From the NCBI RefSeq assembly GCF_042683745.1, contig NZ_JBHUJX010000003.1, positions 68,334 to 132,333 of the forward strand: DNA of 64,000 nucleotides, given 5' to 3'. The notes under the pieces are model-generated. The model saw nothing but the letters and a program-made list of their open reading frames with translations, made no database searches and had not been told where the DNA came from. Shown in pieces: positions 9,022 to 17,753 of the stretch (positions are counted from its first letter, which is position 1; each line of letters starts with the position of its first letter). Both the position numbers and the translations under genes were made by a program. Origin of the DNA: Pseudoneobacillus sp042683745. Lineage in GTDB: Bacteria > Bacillota > Bacilli > Bacillales > Cytobacillaceae.

Positions 9022-9825
9022 TTATTTTAACCCTTTAAATCCGTATTTTTTAAAAGTTTCCATCGAATCTTCATTTTGAAGGTACTCATAGAAAAGTTGG
9101 GCTTCTTTTAAATGGGAACTGTTCTTAATCACTCCCAATGGATATATAATTGGTGCGTGGATACTTTCATTAGCAGTTGCTACAATCTGAACCTTTGGTG
9201 AAATTAAAGCATCCGTTTTATAAACAATTCCTGCATCCACATTATTCGTCTCTACGTATGTAAGCACTTGCCGAACATCCTTAGCAAGGATAACTTTCCC
9301 TTCAATCTCTTTCCAGACATTTAGATTTTCTAAAGTTTCTTTCGCATACTTCCCTGCGGGTACAGACCCAGGGGTACCAATTGAAATTCTCTCAGCCTTC
9401 TTCAAATCCTCGAAAGTATTGATTCCTAGATTTGAATCCTTCGGAACCACGATGACTATTTCATTTCCAACAAGGTCTATTCCTTTTTCCGCTACAATTA
9501 ATCCTTCTTCTACTAAAGCATCGAATTTGTCCTCCGCAGCAGAGAAAAATAAATCAACAGGTGCTCCTTGAGAAATTTGTTGTTGAAGTGCCCCTGAAGC
9601 TCCAAAATTATAGTTTATCTTCACATTAGAATGTTTCTTCTCAAACGTTTCCTTAATTTCATTAAGCGCATCTCGTAAACTGGCTGCTGCTGAAATGGTT
9701 AACTCTACACTTTTTTTAGAAACCCCTTGTCCCTGTTTTTTAGCATTATCATTCATTTTACATCCAGCCAAGGAAAATAACACTAACAACAGCGAGAAAA
9801 CTAAAAGATAAAGCTTTTTCATCAT
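9022..9825 (-). CDS. modA: Molybdate-binding lipoprotein of the ABC transporter
   Basis: A type-II periplasmic-binding protein with a lipobox ending LAGC, so it is anchored outside the membrane. Motifs typical of ModA are AASLRDALNEI near the mature N-terminus, NFGASGALQQQI, GAPVDLFFSAA and the hinge stretch with the anion-binding Ser residues. The gagggag ribosome binding site favours the ATG at 9825 (or 9822) over the upstream ATG at 9840. It delivers molybdate to ModB. No Moco riboswitch is visible in the short upstream region. Confidence 0.9.
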   Translation of the reverse strand: MMKKLYLLVFSLLLVLFSLAGCKMNDNAKKQGQGVSKKSVELTISAAASLRDALNEIKETFEKKHSNVKINYNFGASGALQQQISQGAPVDLFFSAAEDKFDALVEEGLIVAEKGIDLVGNEIVIVVPKDSNLGINTFEDLKKAERISIGTPGSVPAGKYAKETLENLNVWKEIEGKVILAKDVRQVLTYVETNNVDAGIVYKTDALISPKVQIVATANESIHAPIIYPLGVIKNSSHLKEAQLFYEYLQNEDSMETFKKYGFKGLK

Positions 9826-9892
9826 CCCACTCCCTCTCATGTTAATTATAATTAAATATGATTAAATTGAACACGAGAATAGAAAAAAATGA

Positions 9893-9913
9893 GGCACAGG
9901 GGTCCCTTGTCCC
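9893..9913. repeat. GGGACA-type palindrome, copy 1 (degenerate)
   Basis: A short imperfect palindrome (ggcacaggggtcccttgtcc) of the family seen again at 10240, 11767, 15886 and 26841. It flanks the decayed RAYT transposase on its 3' side. Confidence 0.5.
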
Positions 9914-9968
9914 AGAAAGAAATTTTATCGAATGCGTTCAATCACTCTTTTAAAATAATTGGATGGCT

Positions 9969-10139
9969 TTATTTGTCAGGAGAAAACAAATTGAGGGCTA
10001 ACTCAGTATCAACGAAGGCGGCTTGACCGTAATATTCAATTATACTGGTCCATTTAAATTCAAATATATTATTTGCTAATCCAGCCTTGACGGGATTTTG
10101 AAGTATATATCGGAGAACCGTTAAAATGTATTGGGTTCG
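9969..10139 (-). pseudogene. Remnant of a REP-associated tyrosine transposase (RAYT, Y1_Tnp)
   Basis: A minus-strand frame of about 55 codons ends at a TAA (9969-9971) and is cut by a stop at its 5' side. It contains the conserved family stretch RYILQNPVKAGLANN followed by WTSIIEYYG, the C-terminal part of Y1 transposases of the REP-associated type. The N-terminal half with the HUH motif and catalytic tyrosine is gone. It lies between two GGGACA palindromes (9893 and 10240), the usual arrangement for RAYT genes and the REP sequences they mobilise. It cannot be functional. Confidence 0.75.
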
Positions 10140-10239
10140 TTATCTATTAAATGGCCTTATAATTTTAAATATTCAATACTAAATTAAAAATTTCCTGCAA
10201 GTTCAATAGGCTTGGTACTATTCACTCACAAAAAGAAAC

Positions 10240-10260
10240 GGGACACGGTCCCCATGTCCC
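10240..10260. repeat. GGGACA-type palindrome, copy 2
   Basis: The palindrome gggacacggtccccatgtcc followed by c lies on the 5' side of the RAYT remnant and just past the end of the SDR gene, where it can also act as a terminator. Confidence 0.65.
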
Positions 10261-10269
10261 TTCTTGATT

Positions 10270-11022
10270 CTATAATGTTAAACCACCATCGACTAACAAT
10301 GTACTACCAGTCATATAACTTGAACCTTCTGAGGCAAGGAATGCAACTGCGCTTGCGATTTCCTCTGGTTCAGCGAAGCGACCCATTCTCATAATGCTTG
10401 TTTCAGCAGGAATATAGCCGGTTTCCCGAACTCTTTGCTCTACACTTTCTGTTAATGGTGTGCGGACACCTCCTGGACAAACCGCATTGACGCGAATTCC
10501 TTTTTGCACATATTCAATTGCTGCAGCTTTCGTTAATCCGATGACGGCATGTTTGCTTGCAGAATAGACTCCTGCGCTGTGCTCTGCACGAATACCTGCT
10601 GTAGAAGCAGTATTAATGATATGACCAAATCCTTGTTTCTCCATCACTTTTAGGACATATTTCATTCCTAAGAATACACCTTTAACATTTACCCCAAACA
10701 CCTTATCAAACTCCGATTCTTCAGTATCTGCAAACATACAGAAGTTTTGAATAACCCCTGCATTGTTAAAGAAAACATCGATCGTTCCAAAAGTATCTAC
10801 TGCGGTATTTACATAATTTTGTACATCTGCTGAATTCATTACATTCGCTTTAACAAAGATAGCCTCTGATCCTTTTTCGCGGATAAGAGAAACCGTTTCT
10901 TGCCCTTTTTCTTCATTGAAATCTACAATTACTAAATTAAATCCATCCTCAGCTAATTTTAAAGCTGTTGCACGACCAATTCCCCCAGCTGCTCCTGTAA
11001 CGATTGCGGTTTTTTTACTCAT
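10270..11022 (-). CDS. SDR-family NAD(P)-dependent oxidoreductase
   Basis: A classical short-chain dehydrogenase of 250 residues: coenzyme-binding TGAAGGIG near residue 9, NNAGV near residue 90, and the catalytic YSASK motif. The C-terminal YMTGSTLLVDGGLT is typical of 3-hydroxybutyrate or 3-oxoacyl-type dehydrogenases. The acidic residue after the second strand (VDFNEEK) suggests NAD rather than NADP. It is transcribed away from a TetR gene 156 bases to its right, which probably regulates it. The substrate is unknown. Confidence 0.85.
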   Translation of the reverse strand: MSKKTAIVTGAAGGIGRATALKLAEDGFNLVIVDFNEEKGQETVSLIREKGSEAIFVKANVMNSADVQNYVNTAVDTFGTIDVFFNNAGVIQNFCMFADTEESEFDKVFGVNVKGVFLGMKYVLKVMEKQGFGHIINTASTAGIRAEHSAGVYSASKHAVIGLTKAAAIEYVQKGIRVNAVCPGGVRTPLTESVEQRVRETGYIPAETSIMRMGRFAEPEEIASAVAFLASEGSSYMTGSTLLVDGGLTL

Positions 11023-11178
11023 ACTATTCTCCTCATTTCCCCAATATGTTCAAGATGCTGTTCGACACCTTGTCTATTAAATGTTAATATATCTTTCAGT
11101 GAAGAAACAATAAAAATACTCCATCGTATAAGAAGTTAGACAAAATATAAATAAATGTAGAGAAAGGTTTGTTGAAGA

Positions 11179-11760
11179 ATGATAAAACAAGATCCACGTA
11201 TTGCAAAAACACTTGAATTATTAAAAATAGGTTTTATTGATCTATTGCTTGAAAATACACTTGAACAAGTTACTATAAAAAAACTAACATCTAGTGCAAA
11301 AATCAATCGGACTACCTTTTATTTACATTTTACTGACATTAATGATTTCGTTGAACAGATGATAAATCAGATCATAGAAGACTGGACAATTATTGCAAAT
11401 GAAGAGGATCCTAATTATTCCTATCACAGTATAAGTGATCCTTATCCAGGTTTTATCAAATTGTTGCAACATATCCATGATGAAGCGATCTTATATAGAA
11501 TTCTTCTTGTAGAAAACCGAGTTCCTGTCTTTACAACTAAAGTTAGAGAGTGGGTCATAGGTTACATTAAGCCAGGTTTTGAAAGTGGCAATGTGGCCTA
11601 TGATGTTAACTCATATGTACCTTCTTTACGTCATATTCACCTGGCGAGTGGTACATTAGGGGCAATAACTTGGTGGATAGAAAAGGATTTCCCATTGAAT
11701 GCTCAAGACTTTGCAATTGAATTAACAAAAATCGGAGTTAAAGGAGCACTTTTTTCATAA
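11179..11760 (+). CDS. TetR/AcrR-family regulator
   Basis: The N-terminal helix-turn-helix is visible as the segment TIKKLTSSAKINRTTFYLHFTD. The C-terminal domain matches the TetR_C group common in Firmicutes (GTLGAITWWIEKDFPL). Divergent to the SDR gene, with a shared 156-base region that should hold the operator, so it is the likely local regulator. The ribosome binding site (agaaagg) is 9 bases before the ATG. Confidence 0.8.
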   Translation: MIKQDPRIAKTLELLKIGFIDLLLENTLEQVTIKKLTSSAKINRTTFYLHFTDINDFVEQMINQIIEDWTIIANEEDPNYSYHSISDPYPGFIKLLQHIHDEAILYRILLVENRVPVFTTKVREWVIGYIKPGFESGNVAYDVNSYVPSLRHIHLASGTLGAITWWIEKDFPLNAQDFAIELTKIGVKGALFS

Positions 11761-11766
11761 AGAGTT

Positions 11767-11830
11767 GGGACATGCCTGTCCCCTCGTCCCACCATCGCAC
11801 AAAAAAAGGGACATGGTTCCCCATGTCCCT
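11767..11830. repeat. GGGACA-type palindromes, copies 3a and 3b
   Basis: Two palindromes in a row: gggacatgcctgtcccctcg at 11767 and a perfect 10-bp stem (agggacatgg / ccatgtccct) at 11807-11830. The second one overlaps the stop codon of the ABC exporter gene and lies between convergent genes, so it doubles as a terminator. Confidence 0.7.
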
Positions 11831-13565
11831 AAACTTGAAGCGATTTTGCTTGCATTTGATACATTTGGTTGTAGATGCCGCCTTGGGCGAGTAGTTCGTC
11901 GTGGGTGCCTTGTTCTTTGATGACGCCTCGATCTAGTACGAGGATGCGGTCAGCATTTTTTATGGTTGAAAGGCGGTGGGCAATAATAAAAGTCGTACGT
12001 CCTTTTTTAAGCACATCCATTGCATGCTGAATGATTTCTTCTGTCTCAGTATCAATATTTGATGTGGCTTCATCCAAAATTAAGATGGCAGGATCAAAAG
12101 CGAGTGCTCGTGCAAATGATATAAGCTGACGCTGTCCAGAAGAAAGGGTACTTCCTTTTTCAATAACAGGTTCGTCAATCCCCTTTTCAAGGTTCTTAAG
12201 TACACGTTCTGCACCTACCGCTTGCAATGCGGCTTCTACCTTTTCTCGTGTGATTTTTGGATCATTCAAGCTGACATTCGAAGCAATTGTTCCTGTAAAT
12301 AAGTAAGGATCTTGTAAAACAATGCCCATATGCTGACGTATTGTCTGTCTAGGCAAAGACGTTACATCAACGCCATCAATATAAATCTTACCCATTGATG
12401 GATCATAGAAACGGAATAGCAAGTTCATAATGGAACTTTTACCGGATCCTGTATGGCCAACAAGTGCCACTGTTTCACCACGATTTGCTTCAAACGATAG
12501 GTTCTTCAAAACATATTCATTTTCTTTATAAGCAAAAGATACATCATCGAATGTGACATGCCCTTCGTATCTTGGCATAACTTCTTCTGATACCTTTTCC
12601 CCAGTTGTATCTAGCACTTCAAACACACGCTTTCCAGCAACAAGTGAGCGCTCAAGCTGTGAAAACTGATTGACAACATTTGTAATCGGATTAAATAATT
12701 TCGTTAAATAATCAACAAATGCATAAAGTGTACCCGCGGACACGATCTCTGCTGTTGTGATTGATTGTGTCCCAAAATAGACAATGAAGATCGTAAACAT
12801 AATGAGGCGTAACGAATTTACTAAGTTGAATGATGTGGCTGAATCTAAAAACAGTAATTTTCGACCGTAAGCATAATGCTCTTCATTCATTTCATCAAAT
12901 TCCTTCGTCATTTGCTTTTCACGACGAAAGGCTTGGATGATCGTCATCCCTTGAATCGATTCATTAATCATCGCGTTAATATCAGCGATTTTTGTGCGAA
13001 TCACTTCATTATATTTTGACGCATATTTTCGATAAAAAATCATCCACAGATAGACTATTGGCATCATTAGTAAAGCAATAAGTGCCATTTTCCAATTCAG
13101 GATAAACAGTGCGATATAGACACCAACAATCGAAATGAAGCTAGTTGCAAAGTTTGAAAGTACTTGCACATATAAATTTCTTACTGCTTCTGTGTCGTTA
13201 GTAACACGTGCGACAATTTTCCCTGCTGGAAGATTATCAAAATATTGAATCGGTAAGGTTTGAATATGACCAAATACGTCTTGGCGTAATTTTTGGACAA
13301 CCCGGTGTGCTCCCATTTGCAAATAAATGTACATAAAGTACCGCAAGATCGCTGTTGCTATGGCTAAAATTAAAAATAAACAAAGTAGCCAAGCAATTGG
13401 TTCCATTTCAATTTTTCCAATCGTCATATATTCATCGATAATATATTTTGCAATGAATGGTCCTGCAAGCTCTGTAAACACAGCGGCTGTTAAGAAAAAC
13501 AATCCTAAAAAAATGGGTCGTTTAAAATACATTGCATATTTCGTTAATCGTTTACTCGTACTCAT
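11829..13565 (-). CDS. bmrD: ABC multidrug exporter half, BmrD-like
   Basis: A fused exporter half: six membrane helices in residues 1-300 and a C-terminal ATPase domain. Walker A is GHTGSGKS, the signature is LSSGQRQL (Ser in place of the usual first Gly), and Walker B ends ILILDEATSNID with the catalytic Glu present. It overlaps the upstream partner by four bases, so the two form a heterodimer like B. subtilis BmrC/BmrD. At 578 residues it lacks the extra N-terminal region of B. subtilis BmrD, so the symbol is given by position and similarity. It should export drugs and be induced by ribosome-targeting antibiotics through the attenuator at 15448-15604. Confidence 0.7.
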   Translation of the reverse strand: MSTSKRLTKYAMYFKRPIFLGLFFLTAAVFTELAGPFIAKYIIDEYMTIGKIEMEPIAWLLCLFLILAIATAILRYFMYIYLQMGAHRVVQKLRQDVFGHIQTLPIQYFDNLPAGKIVARVTNDTEAVRNLYVQVLSNFATSFISIVGVYIALFILNWKMALIALLMMPIVYLWMIFYRKYASKYNEVIRTKIADINAMINESIQGMTIIQAFRREKQMTKEFDEMNEEHYAYGRKLLFLDSATSFNLVNSLRLIMFTIFIVYFGTQSITTAEIVSAGTLYAFVDYLTKLFNPITNVVNQFSQLERSLVAGKRVFEVLDTTGEKVSEEVMPRYEGHVTFDDVSFAYKENEYVLKNLSFEANRGETVALVGHTGSGKSSIMNLLFRFYDPSMGKIYIDGVDVTSLPRQTIRQHMGIVLQDPYLFTGTIASNVSLNDPKITREKVEAALQAVGAERVLKNLEKGIDEPVIEKGSTLSSGQRQLISFARALAFDPAILILDEATSNIDTETEEIIQHAMDVLKKGRTTFIIAHRLSTIKNADRILVLDRGVIKEQGTHDELLAQGGIYNQMYQMQAKSLQV

Positions 13566-15304
13566 GATTCGCCTCCTTCTAGCTGTTGACGGTCAAATTG
13601 TTCTTTATACCAACCATTTTGTCCCAGAAGCTCCTCATGTGTTCCTTGTTCAGTAATTTGTCCCTCATCAAGAACAATAATTTGGTCTGCATGCTGTACA
13701 CCAGATAAACGATGTGTTGTAATAATCGTTGTCTTCCCACTTCGTTCGTTCTGAATGTTTTGAATGATACGAGCCTCCGTTTTGGCATCGACTGCTGATA
13801 GGGAGTCATCAAGGATTAATATTTCAGGATCTTTGATGAGCGCACGCGCAATTGACACACGCTGCTTCTGGCCTCCAGATAAAGAAACCCCTTTTTCTCC
13901 GACAAGTGTTTCAATTCCCATCGGCAAGTTTTCCAAATCCTTTTCAAAGTATGCAAGGCGAATGGCTTCCATTAATTCGTCATTTGTTGCATCTTCTTTA
14001 CCAAATAAAATATTTTCCCGAATGGTACGTGAAAATAACACATGATCCTGTGGCACATACCCTATCCAGTCAAGAATTTGCTCTTTTGTTTGTGAGGCTA
14101 TATCGATCCCAGCAATATTTAATTGCCCTTCACCAAGTGGATATTCACGTAATAATTGTCTTAAGAATGTTGTTTTTCCCGCTCCTGTTTTACCAACAAT
14201 CCCGAGTGTCTCTCCCTTTTTTAATGACAGGGAAATTTGCTGTAAATTTTTCACCTGACTCGTCGGGTATTGGAACATCAAATCATCAAAACCAATGACA
14301 CTTGGCGTCTTAATAGAGACAGGATTTTTCGTATTTTGTACGTCTGCTTCATAGTTAAGAGTCTCTTGTACGCGATCAAGAGAAGCATTTCCCTGCTGCA
14401 TGACATTTATTAATTCACCAATGGCAAAAATCGGCCATACAGCAAGACCTAAATACACATTAAATGTAACAAGCTGACCAACCGTCATGTCACCATTTGA
14501 TACGAGAACGGCACCATAACCAAGTGCTACGACGTAACTAATACCAGTTCCGACTTTAGTAATCGGTCCAAATAAGGCATTTATTTTCGCGGTATGCATA
14601 TTTTTTTGGTAAACTTCCTCGCTCATATCTGCAAACTTCATTTCATCCTTTTTCTCTTGCACATAAGCACGAATGACACGAACACCTGCAACAGATTCTA
14701 GGACACTATCATTCAGTTCCCCAAATGAGTCTTGAGCTTTCATGTATCTTTCATGTACAAGCTTACCTAAATACTGAATGAGCGCGGCCATAATCGGTAC
14801 AGGCAGCATGGCAAAGATGGTTAATTTCCATGAAATCATGAATCCCATCGCACAAATAATCGTTCCTAGAAATAAAGTCGAATCAATTAATGTCATGATT
14901 CCGAATCCTGCAGTTAGCGAAACGGAATTTAAATCATTTGTTGCACGAGCCATCAAGTCACCCGTACGATTTTTCTCGTAAAAGGTGGGCGTCATATTTA
15001 AAAATTGGCGCATTAATTTACGGCGCATTAGCTTTTCAAGATTAAGCGCCCCTTCAAATAAGCGATACTGCCAAAAGAAATTTAAAAAATAGCCAAAAAC
15101 AATAATTCCAACGAATATAAGCATATATTGGACTAAAACTCCACTAGTCATTTCACCAGTAGTTATAATATCGATAATAGATCCCAGCAATTGTGGTGGA
15201 ATTACCTCTAACACTGTCGCTATCAATAGTAAAAAAATAGCAACTGAATATTGTTTCCAATGCAGTTTAAAAAACCAACCTAATTTCCCTAGTACATCAA
15301 ACAT
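13562..15304 (-). CDS. bmrC: ABC multidrug exporter half, BmrC-like
   Basis: The protein begins MFDVLGKLGWFFKLHW and is closely similar to B. subtilis BmrC/YheI along its length as I recall it. It has a six-helix membrane domain followed by an ATPase with Walker A GKTGAGKTT, signature LSGGQKQR and Walker B ILILDDSLSAVD. The catalytic Glu after Walker B is replaced by Asp, so one of the two nucleotide sites of the heterodimer is degenerate, as in other BmrCD-type exporters. It is translated 4 bases into the partner. Expression is probably controlled by the leader peptide and attenuator just upstream. Confidence 0.8.
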   Translation of the reverse strand: MFDVLGKLGWFFKLHWKQYSVAIFLLLIATVLEVIPPQLLGSIIDIITTGEMTSGVLVQYMLIFVGIIVFGYFLNFFWQYRLFEGALNLEKLMRRKLMRQFLNMTPTFYEKNRTGDLMARATNDLNSVSLTAGFGIMTLIDSTLFLGTIICAMGFMISWKLTIFAMLPVPIMAALIQYLGKLVHERYMKAQDSFGELNDSVLESVAGVRVIRAYVQEKKDEMKFADMSEEVYQKNMHTAKINALFGPITKVGTGISYVVALGYGAVLVSNGDMTVGQLVTFNVYLGLAVWPIFAIGELINVMQQGNASLDRVQETLNYEADVQNTKNPVSIKTPSVIGFDDLMFQYPTSQVKNLQQISLSLKKGETLGIVGKTGAGKTTFLRQLLREYPLGEGQLNIAGIDIASQTKEQILDWIGYVPQDHVLFSRTIRENILFGKEDATNDELMEAIRLAYFEKDLENLPMGIETLVGEKGVSLSGGQKQRVSIARALIKDPEILILDDSLSAVDAKTEARIIQNIQNERSGKTTIITTHRLSGVQHADQIIVLDEGQITEQGTHEELLGQNGWYKEQFDRQQLEGGES

Positions 15305-15447
15305 TTATCAACCCTTCTTTCTCGCTTTAGAATGTGAACAATAGCTACCCACTATCTAGCAACTCCCTCTCGAAAATCAATGTTCTTTGCCTGTTCCACA
15401 TTGTCATCTACTCCTTTTATCAATTTACTAATTTATTTCTAAAACAC

Positions 15448-15515
15448 AAAAAATGCATACCCTAAAAAGAGCATGCATCTTTAGGAAAGGTATAGAAGAC
15501 GTGCCAATACCTTTC
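15448..15515 (-). promoter_or_regulatory. Candidate transcription attenuator before the bmrC-bmrD genes
   Basis: Read on the minus strand after the leader ORF: a hairpin with 9-bp arms gaaaggtat / atacctttc (15507-15515 with 15485-15493), then a terminator-like hairpin (15471-15478 with 15453-15460) followed by six T. A competing stem cctaaa / tttagg (15461-15466 with 15480-15485) is mutually exclusive with the terminator. The end of the leader ORF carries ATACCTTC, which can pair with the first arm. This is the layout expected for antibiotic-dependent ribosome stalling that releases termination, as for BmrB in B. subtilis. Pairings are read by eye only. Confidence 0.6.
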
Positions 15516-15535
15516 ATTGTATTAGAAATTCACAA

Positions 15536-15604
15536 TTATACAGACAGAAGGTATGGACAATGTATAAAATTTGTAGTTTTAACGTAAACATTAAGATTTC
15601 TCAT
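15536..15604 (-). CDS. 22-residue leader peptide of the exporter operon
   Basis: A near-perfect aaaggaggt site is followed 7 bases later by an ATG and 22 codons (MRNLNVYVKTTNFIHCPYLL then SV), ending at TAA (15536-15538). No protein family is expected; the strong ribosome binding site on such a short frame, directly before a terminator and an exporter operon, marks it as a regulatory leader like BmrB, though BmrB is longer (54 residues). Ribosome stalling on it would change which hairpins form downstream. Confidence 0.65.
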   Translation of the reverse strand: MRNLNVYVKTTNFIHCPYLLSV

Positions 15605-15624
15605 TGTCCTTACCTCCTTTCGTC

Positions 15625-15750
15625 TAGCTTCGTCGGCTAGGAGCTCGAGTCATAAGCCAACCTGTCATAAAGGTTAATGAACAACCTTCACGTCATCTCG
15701 TCTTATGCTCGTCGTTCCTGAGCAAGCCGCCTCCACTTTTCTTGGAATAA
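15625..15750. repeat. Large imperfect inverted repeat
   Basis: Arms such as ctcgagtcataag (15641-15653) and cttatgctcgtcg (15702-15714) can fold back on each other, with an inner pair aaccttca / aaggtt. It lies in the 5' leader of the exporter transcript. It resembles dispersed GC-rich repeats of bacilli, but I see no second copy in the window. Confidence 0.35.
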
Positions 15751-15770
15751 TTTGTTTAGTATTATTGAAG

Positions 15771-15798
15771 ATTATCACCTTTATTAGATAATTGTCAA
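15771..15798 (-). promoter_or_regulatory. SigA-type promoter candidate for the exporter operon
   Basis: On the minus strand a perfect TTGACA (15793-15798) is followed after 16 bases by GATAAT (15771-15776). It would give a leader of about 460 bases containing the inverted repeat, the leader peptide and the attenuator. Confidence 0.45.
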
Positions 15799-15885
15799 CT
15801 GTCAGACAAGTTGTTTGTAATTATTTTTAATGTTTTTTATTTCGTACAAAGCGAGAGCATTATCCAATTCTTTATGTACTCTTAA

Positions 15886-15908
15886 TGGGACGAGGTCCCC
15901 GTGTCCCA
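15886..15908. repeat. GGGACA-type palindrome, copy 4
   Basis: The palindrome tgggacgaggtccccgtgtc-cca is flanked by outer complementary bases (ttaat / attaa), so it belongs to the same REP-like family as the copies near 9893-11830 and 26841. Confidence 0.6.
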
Positions 15909-16043
15909 CCATTAAAGACAGAAAAAAGTTAGACAATCGTTTCGTTATATAGGTCAAAAGCCACTATATAAATAGGTATATTTTCCTCTATAATAAACTT
16001 ACTTTTACAATATTCTGATTTTTAAAAGGTAGGGGAGGCTACG

Positions 16044-17117
16044 ATGTCAACTGTTTCACTCAATAGAACCGAATGGCTTGATGTAGCGAAAGGAATTGCC
16101 ATCATGTTAGTAGTGATAGGCCATTCTGCTAGTTTTGATGTTTCTCCCATCTACTGGTTTCATATGCCCGCCTTTTTCATGATTAGTGGTTACCTTTTTA
16201 AACCACAGGATCGTATTCCCTCTTTAAAAGCCTGGATGATCAAGCGTGCTAAGCAATTGTTTGTTCCCTATTTGTTCTTTTTACTTCTTATTACAAGTTT
16301 AAGATATTTGTTCCTATTGTATAACTCAGAATTGACCTTTCATTCGTTTCGAGAAGATTTTTTAGATATTATGATTGGTGGTAGGTTTTTTCCTAGCGAT
16401 TTCTATATGGTTATGTGGTTTATACCATGTATATATTTGACTCAAGTTACTTTTGCCGCTATACATTTTTTCATAAAATCCAATGCCGCTCGTTTTGCCA
16501 TTATTTCTTTATGCTATGTTTTAGCTCATATAGAAGCTTGGTTTCTGTTGGAAAATAAATTAAATTATGTGCCATGGAATTTAGATGTCGCGTTACTGGC
16601 TATTTTTTATTATGCATTTGGTTATTTCGTCAAAAGGGTAATTATTTATAACCAAAACAAGAGGAATAAGCTTAAAATCACCATGATTGGTATTTTAGCA
16701 GCAGCCATCTTTATAACTACCATCTACGTTCAGGGAGATTATTTGTTTAATATGCGTTCGGTCGTCTATACTCATTTTTTCCTTGATTTAAATGTGCCCA
16801 TCACACTCTCCATTTTACTTTTGATTTTAAGTTGGGGGATTTCTAAGCTAGGACACTTTTTTGGAATCATTAACTACATAGGAAGGTCTTCACTCATTAT
16901 TATGTACACACATGTTCCTATTAAATTAGTTTATGAACATTTCTTTCAAACAAATAACATGATGATTGTCATATTAGGTATTATTTTACCATTGCTTGTT
17001 TCAACGTTTATTTTAGAAAAAAGTCCATTGTTAAGCTATTTGGCTTTAGGAAGAACGGATACCTCGTTTCCGTTCTTAACAAGTCCAGTGAAGAAATTGG
17101 GCTTTTCACTGAAATAA
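16044..17117 (+). CDS. Acyltransferase-3 family membrane protein
   Basis: The start RTEWLDVAKGIAIMLVVIGHS and the following HMPAFFMISGYLF are the hallmark of integral membrane acyltransferase family 3, which moves acetyl or succinyl groups onto exported sugars or wall polymers. The His in VVIGHS is the likely catalytic residue. About ten membrane segments are present in 357 residues, the usual length. An aggggaggc site precedes the ATG. It stands alone, with no polysaccharide genes nearby, so the acceptor is unknown. Confidence 0.8.
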   Translation: MSTVSLNRTEWLDVAKGIAIMLVVIGHSASFDVSPIYWFHMPAFFMISGYLFKPQDRIPSLKAWMIKRAKQLFVPYLFFLLLITSLRYLFLLYNSELTFHSFREDFLDIMIGGRFFPSDFYMVMWFIPCIYLTQVTFAAIHFFIKSNAARFAIISLCYVLAHIEAWFLLENKLNYVPWNLDVALLAIFYYAFGYFVKRVIIYNQNKRNKLKITMIGILAAAIFITTIYVQGDYLFNMRSVVYTHFFLDLNVPITLSILLLILSWGISKLGHFFGIINYIGRSSLIIMYTHVPIKLVYEHFFQTNNMMIVILGIILPLLVSTFILEKSPLLSYLALGRTDTSFPFLTSPVKKLGFSLK

Positions 17118-17178
17118 CTCGGAAAACTCGTGAAACTATATGAACCAAGCGACTCATAACTCATGGGGGGGAGATATT

Positions 17179-17667
17179 TTGAACTACACTACAGAAGAAA
17201 AAGCAATTACTAATGAAGTTATAATTCATTCACCTTTAAATTTAACATGGTATGCATGGACCATTTCCGAACGAGTTTCTGAGTGGTTTGCTCCTGAAAC
17301 GGTAGTAGAAGCTAAAGTAGGCGGGGCATATGAACTATACTTTATTCCTGGAAATAAAACTGGAATGAATACAAAAGGTTGCAAGATCACTAAACTTATT
17401 GATGAAAAAGAGCTCCAGTTCACTTGGAAAGGACCAGACCAATTTGAACAAATCATGAATAATGAAAATGAATTAACTACTGTTACCATCTATTTTGAAA
17501 CACTTGACAAAGAATCTACAAAAGTAACAATCAAACATACTGGATTTAAAGATGATGATAGTTGGTCGGAGGCTTTCAACTGGCATCAAATGGCTTGGTC
17601 GGGCGTTCTTAGTAGCTTAAAGTCTGCTCTTGAAAAAGGCGAAGGTAATTTATGTTGTCAACCTTAA
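17179..17667 (+). CDS. SRPBCC (AHSA1-like) domain protein
   Basis: A START-like fold protein: VIIHSPLNLTWYAWTISERVSEWFAPE is the usual first strand, helix and WF motif, and the C-terminus FNWHQMAWSGVLSSLKSALE is the long closing helix. Homologues bind small hydrophobic ligands; roles vary. The frame is open from an ATG at 17140, but the ggggggag run at 17165-17172 favours the TTG at 17179, which also fits the family start. Terminator at 17690. Confidence 0.7.
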   Translation: MNYTTEEKAITNEVIIHSPLNLTWYAWTISERVSEWFAPETVVEAKVGGAYELYFIPGNKTGMNTKGCKITKLIDEKELQFTWKGPDQFEQIMNNENELTTVTIYFETLDKESTKVTIKHTGFKDDDSWSEAFNWHQMAWSGVLSSLKSALEKGEGNLCCQP

Positions 17668-17689
17668 ATTGATCTATCCACACAATGAC

Positions 17690-17735
17690 AAAGTGCCAGG
17701 CATATCCCAATTTTCTGGATGGTGCTAGGCACTTT
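17690..17735. terminator. Hairpin between convergent genes
   Basis: Outer arms aaagtgcc and ggcacttt with partial inner pairing; suited to end transcription from both sides. Confidence 0.6.
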
Positions 17736-17753
17736 ATGTTATTAATGATACGA

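Noticed and set aside
15560..15720. T-box or other known riboswitch before the exporter genes
   Set aside because: No T-box sequence or other known aptamer core is visible; the leader ORF with hairpins explains the region better.
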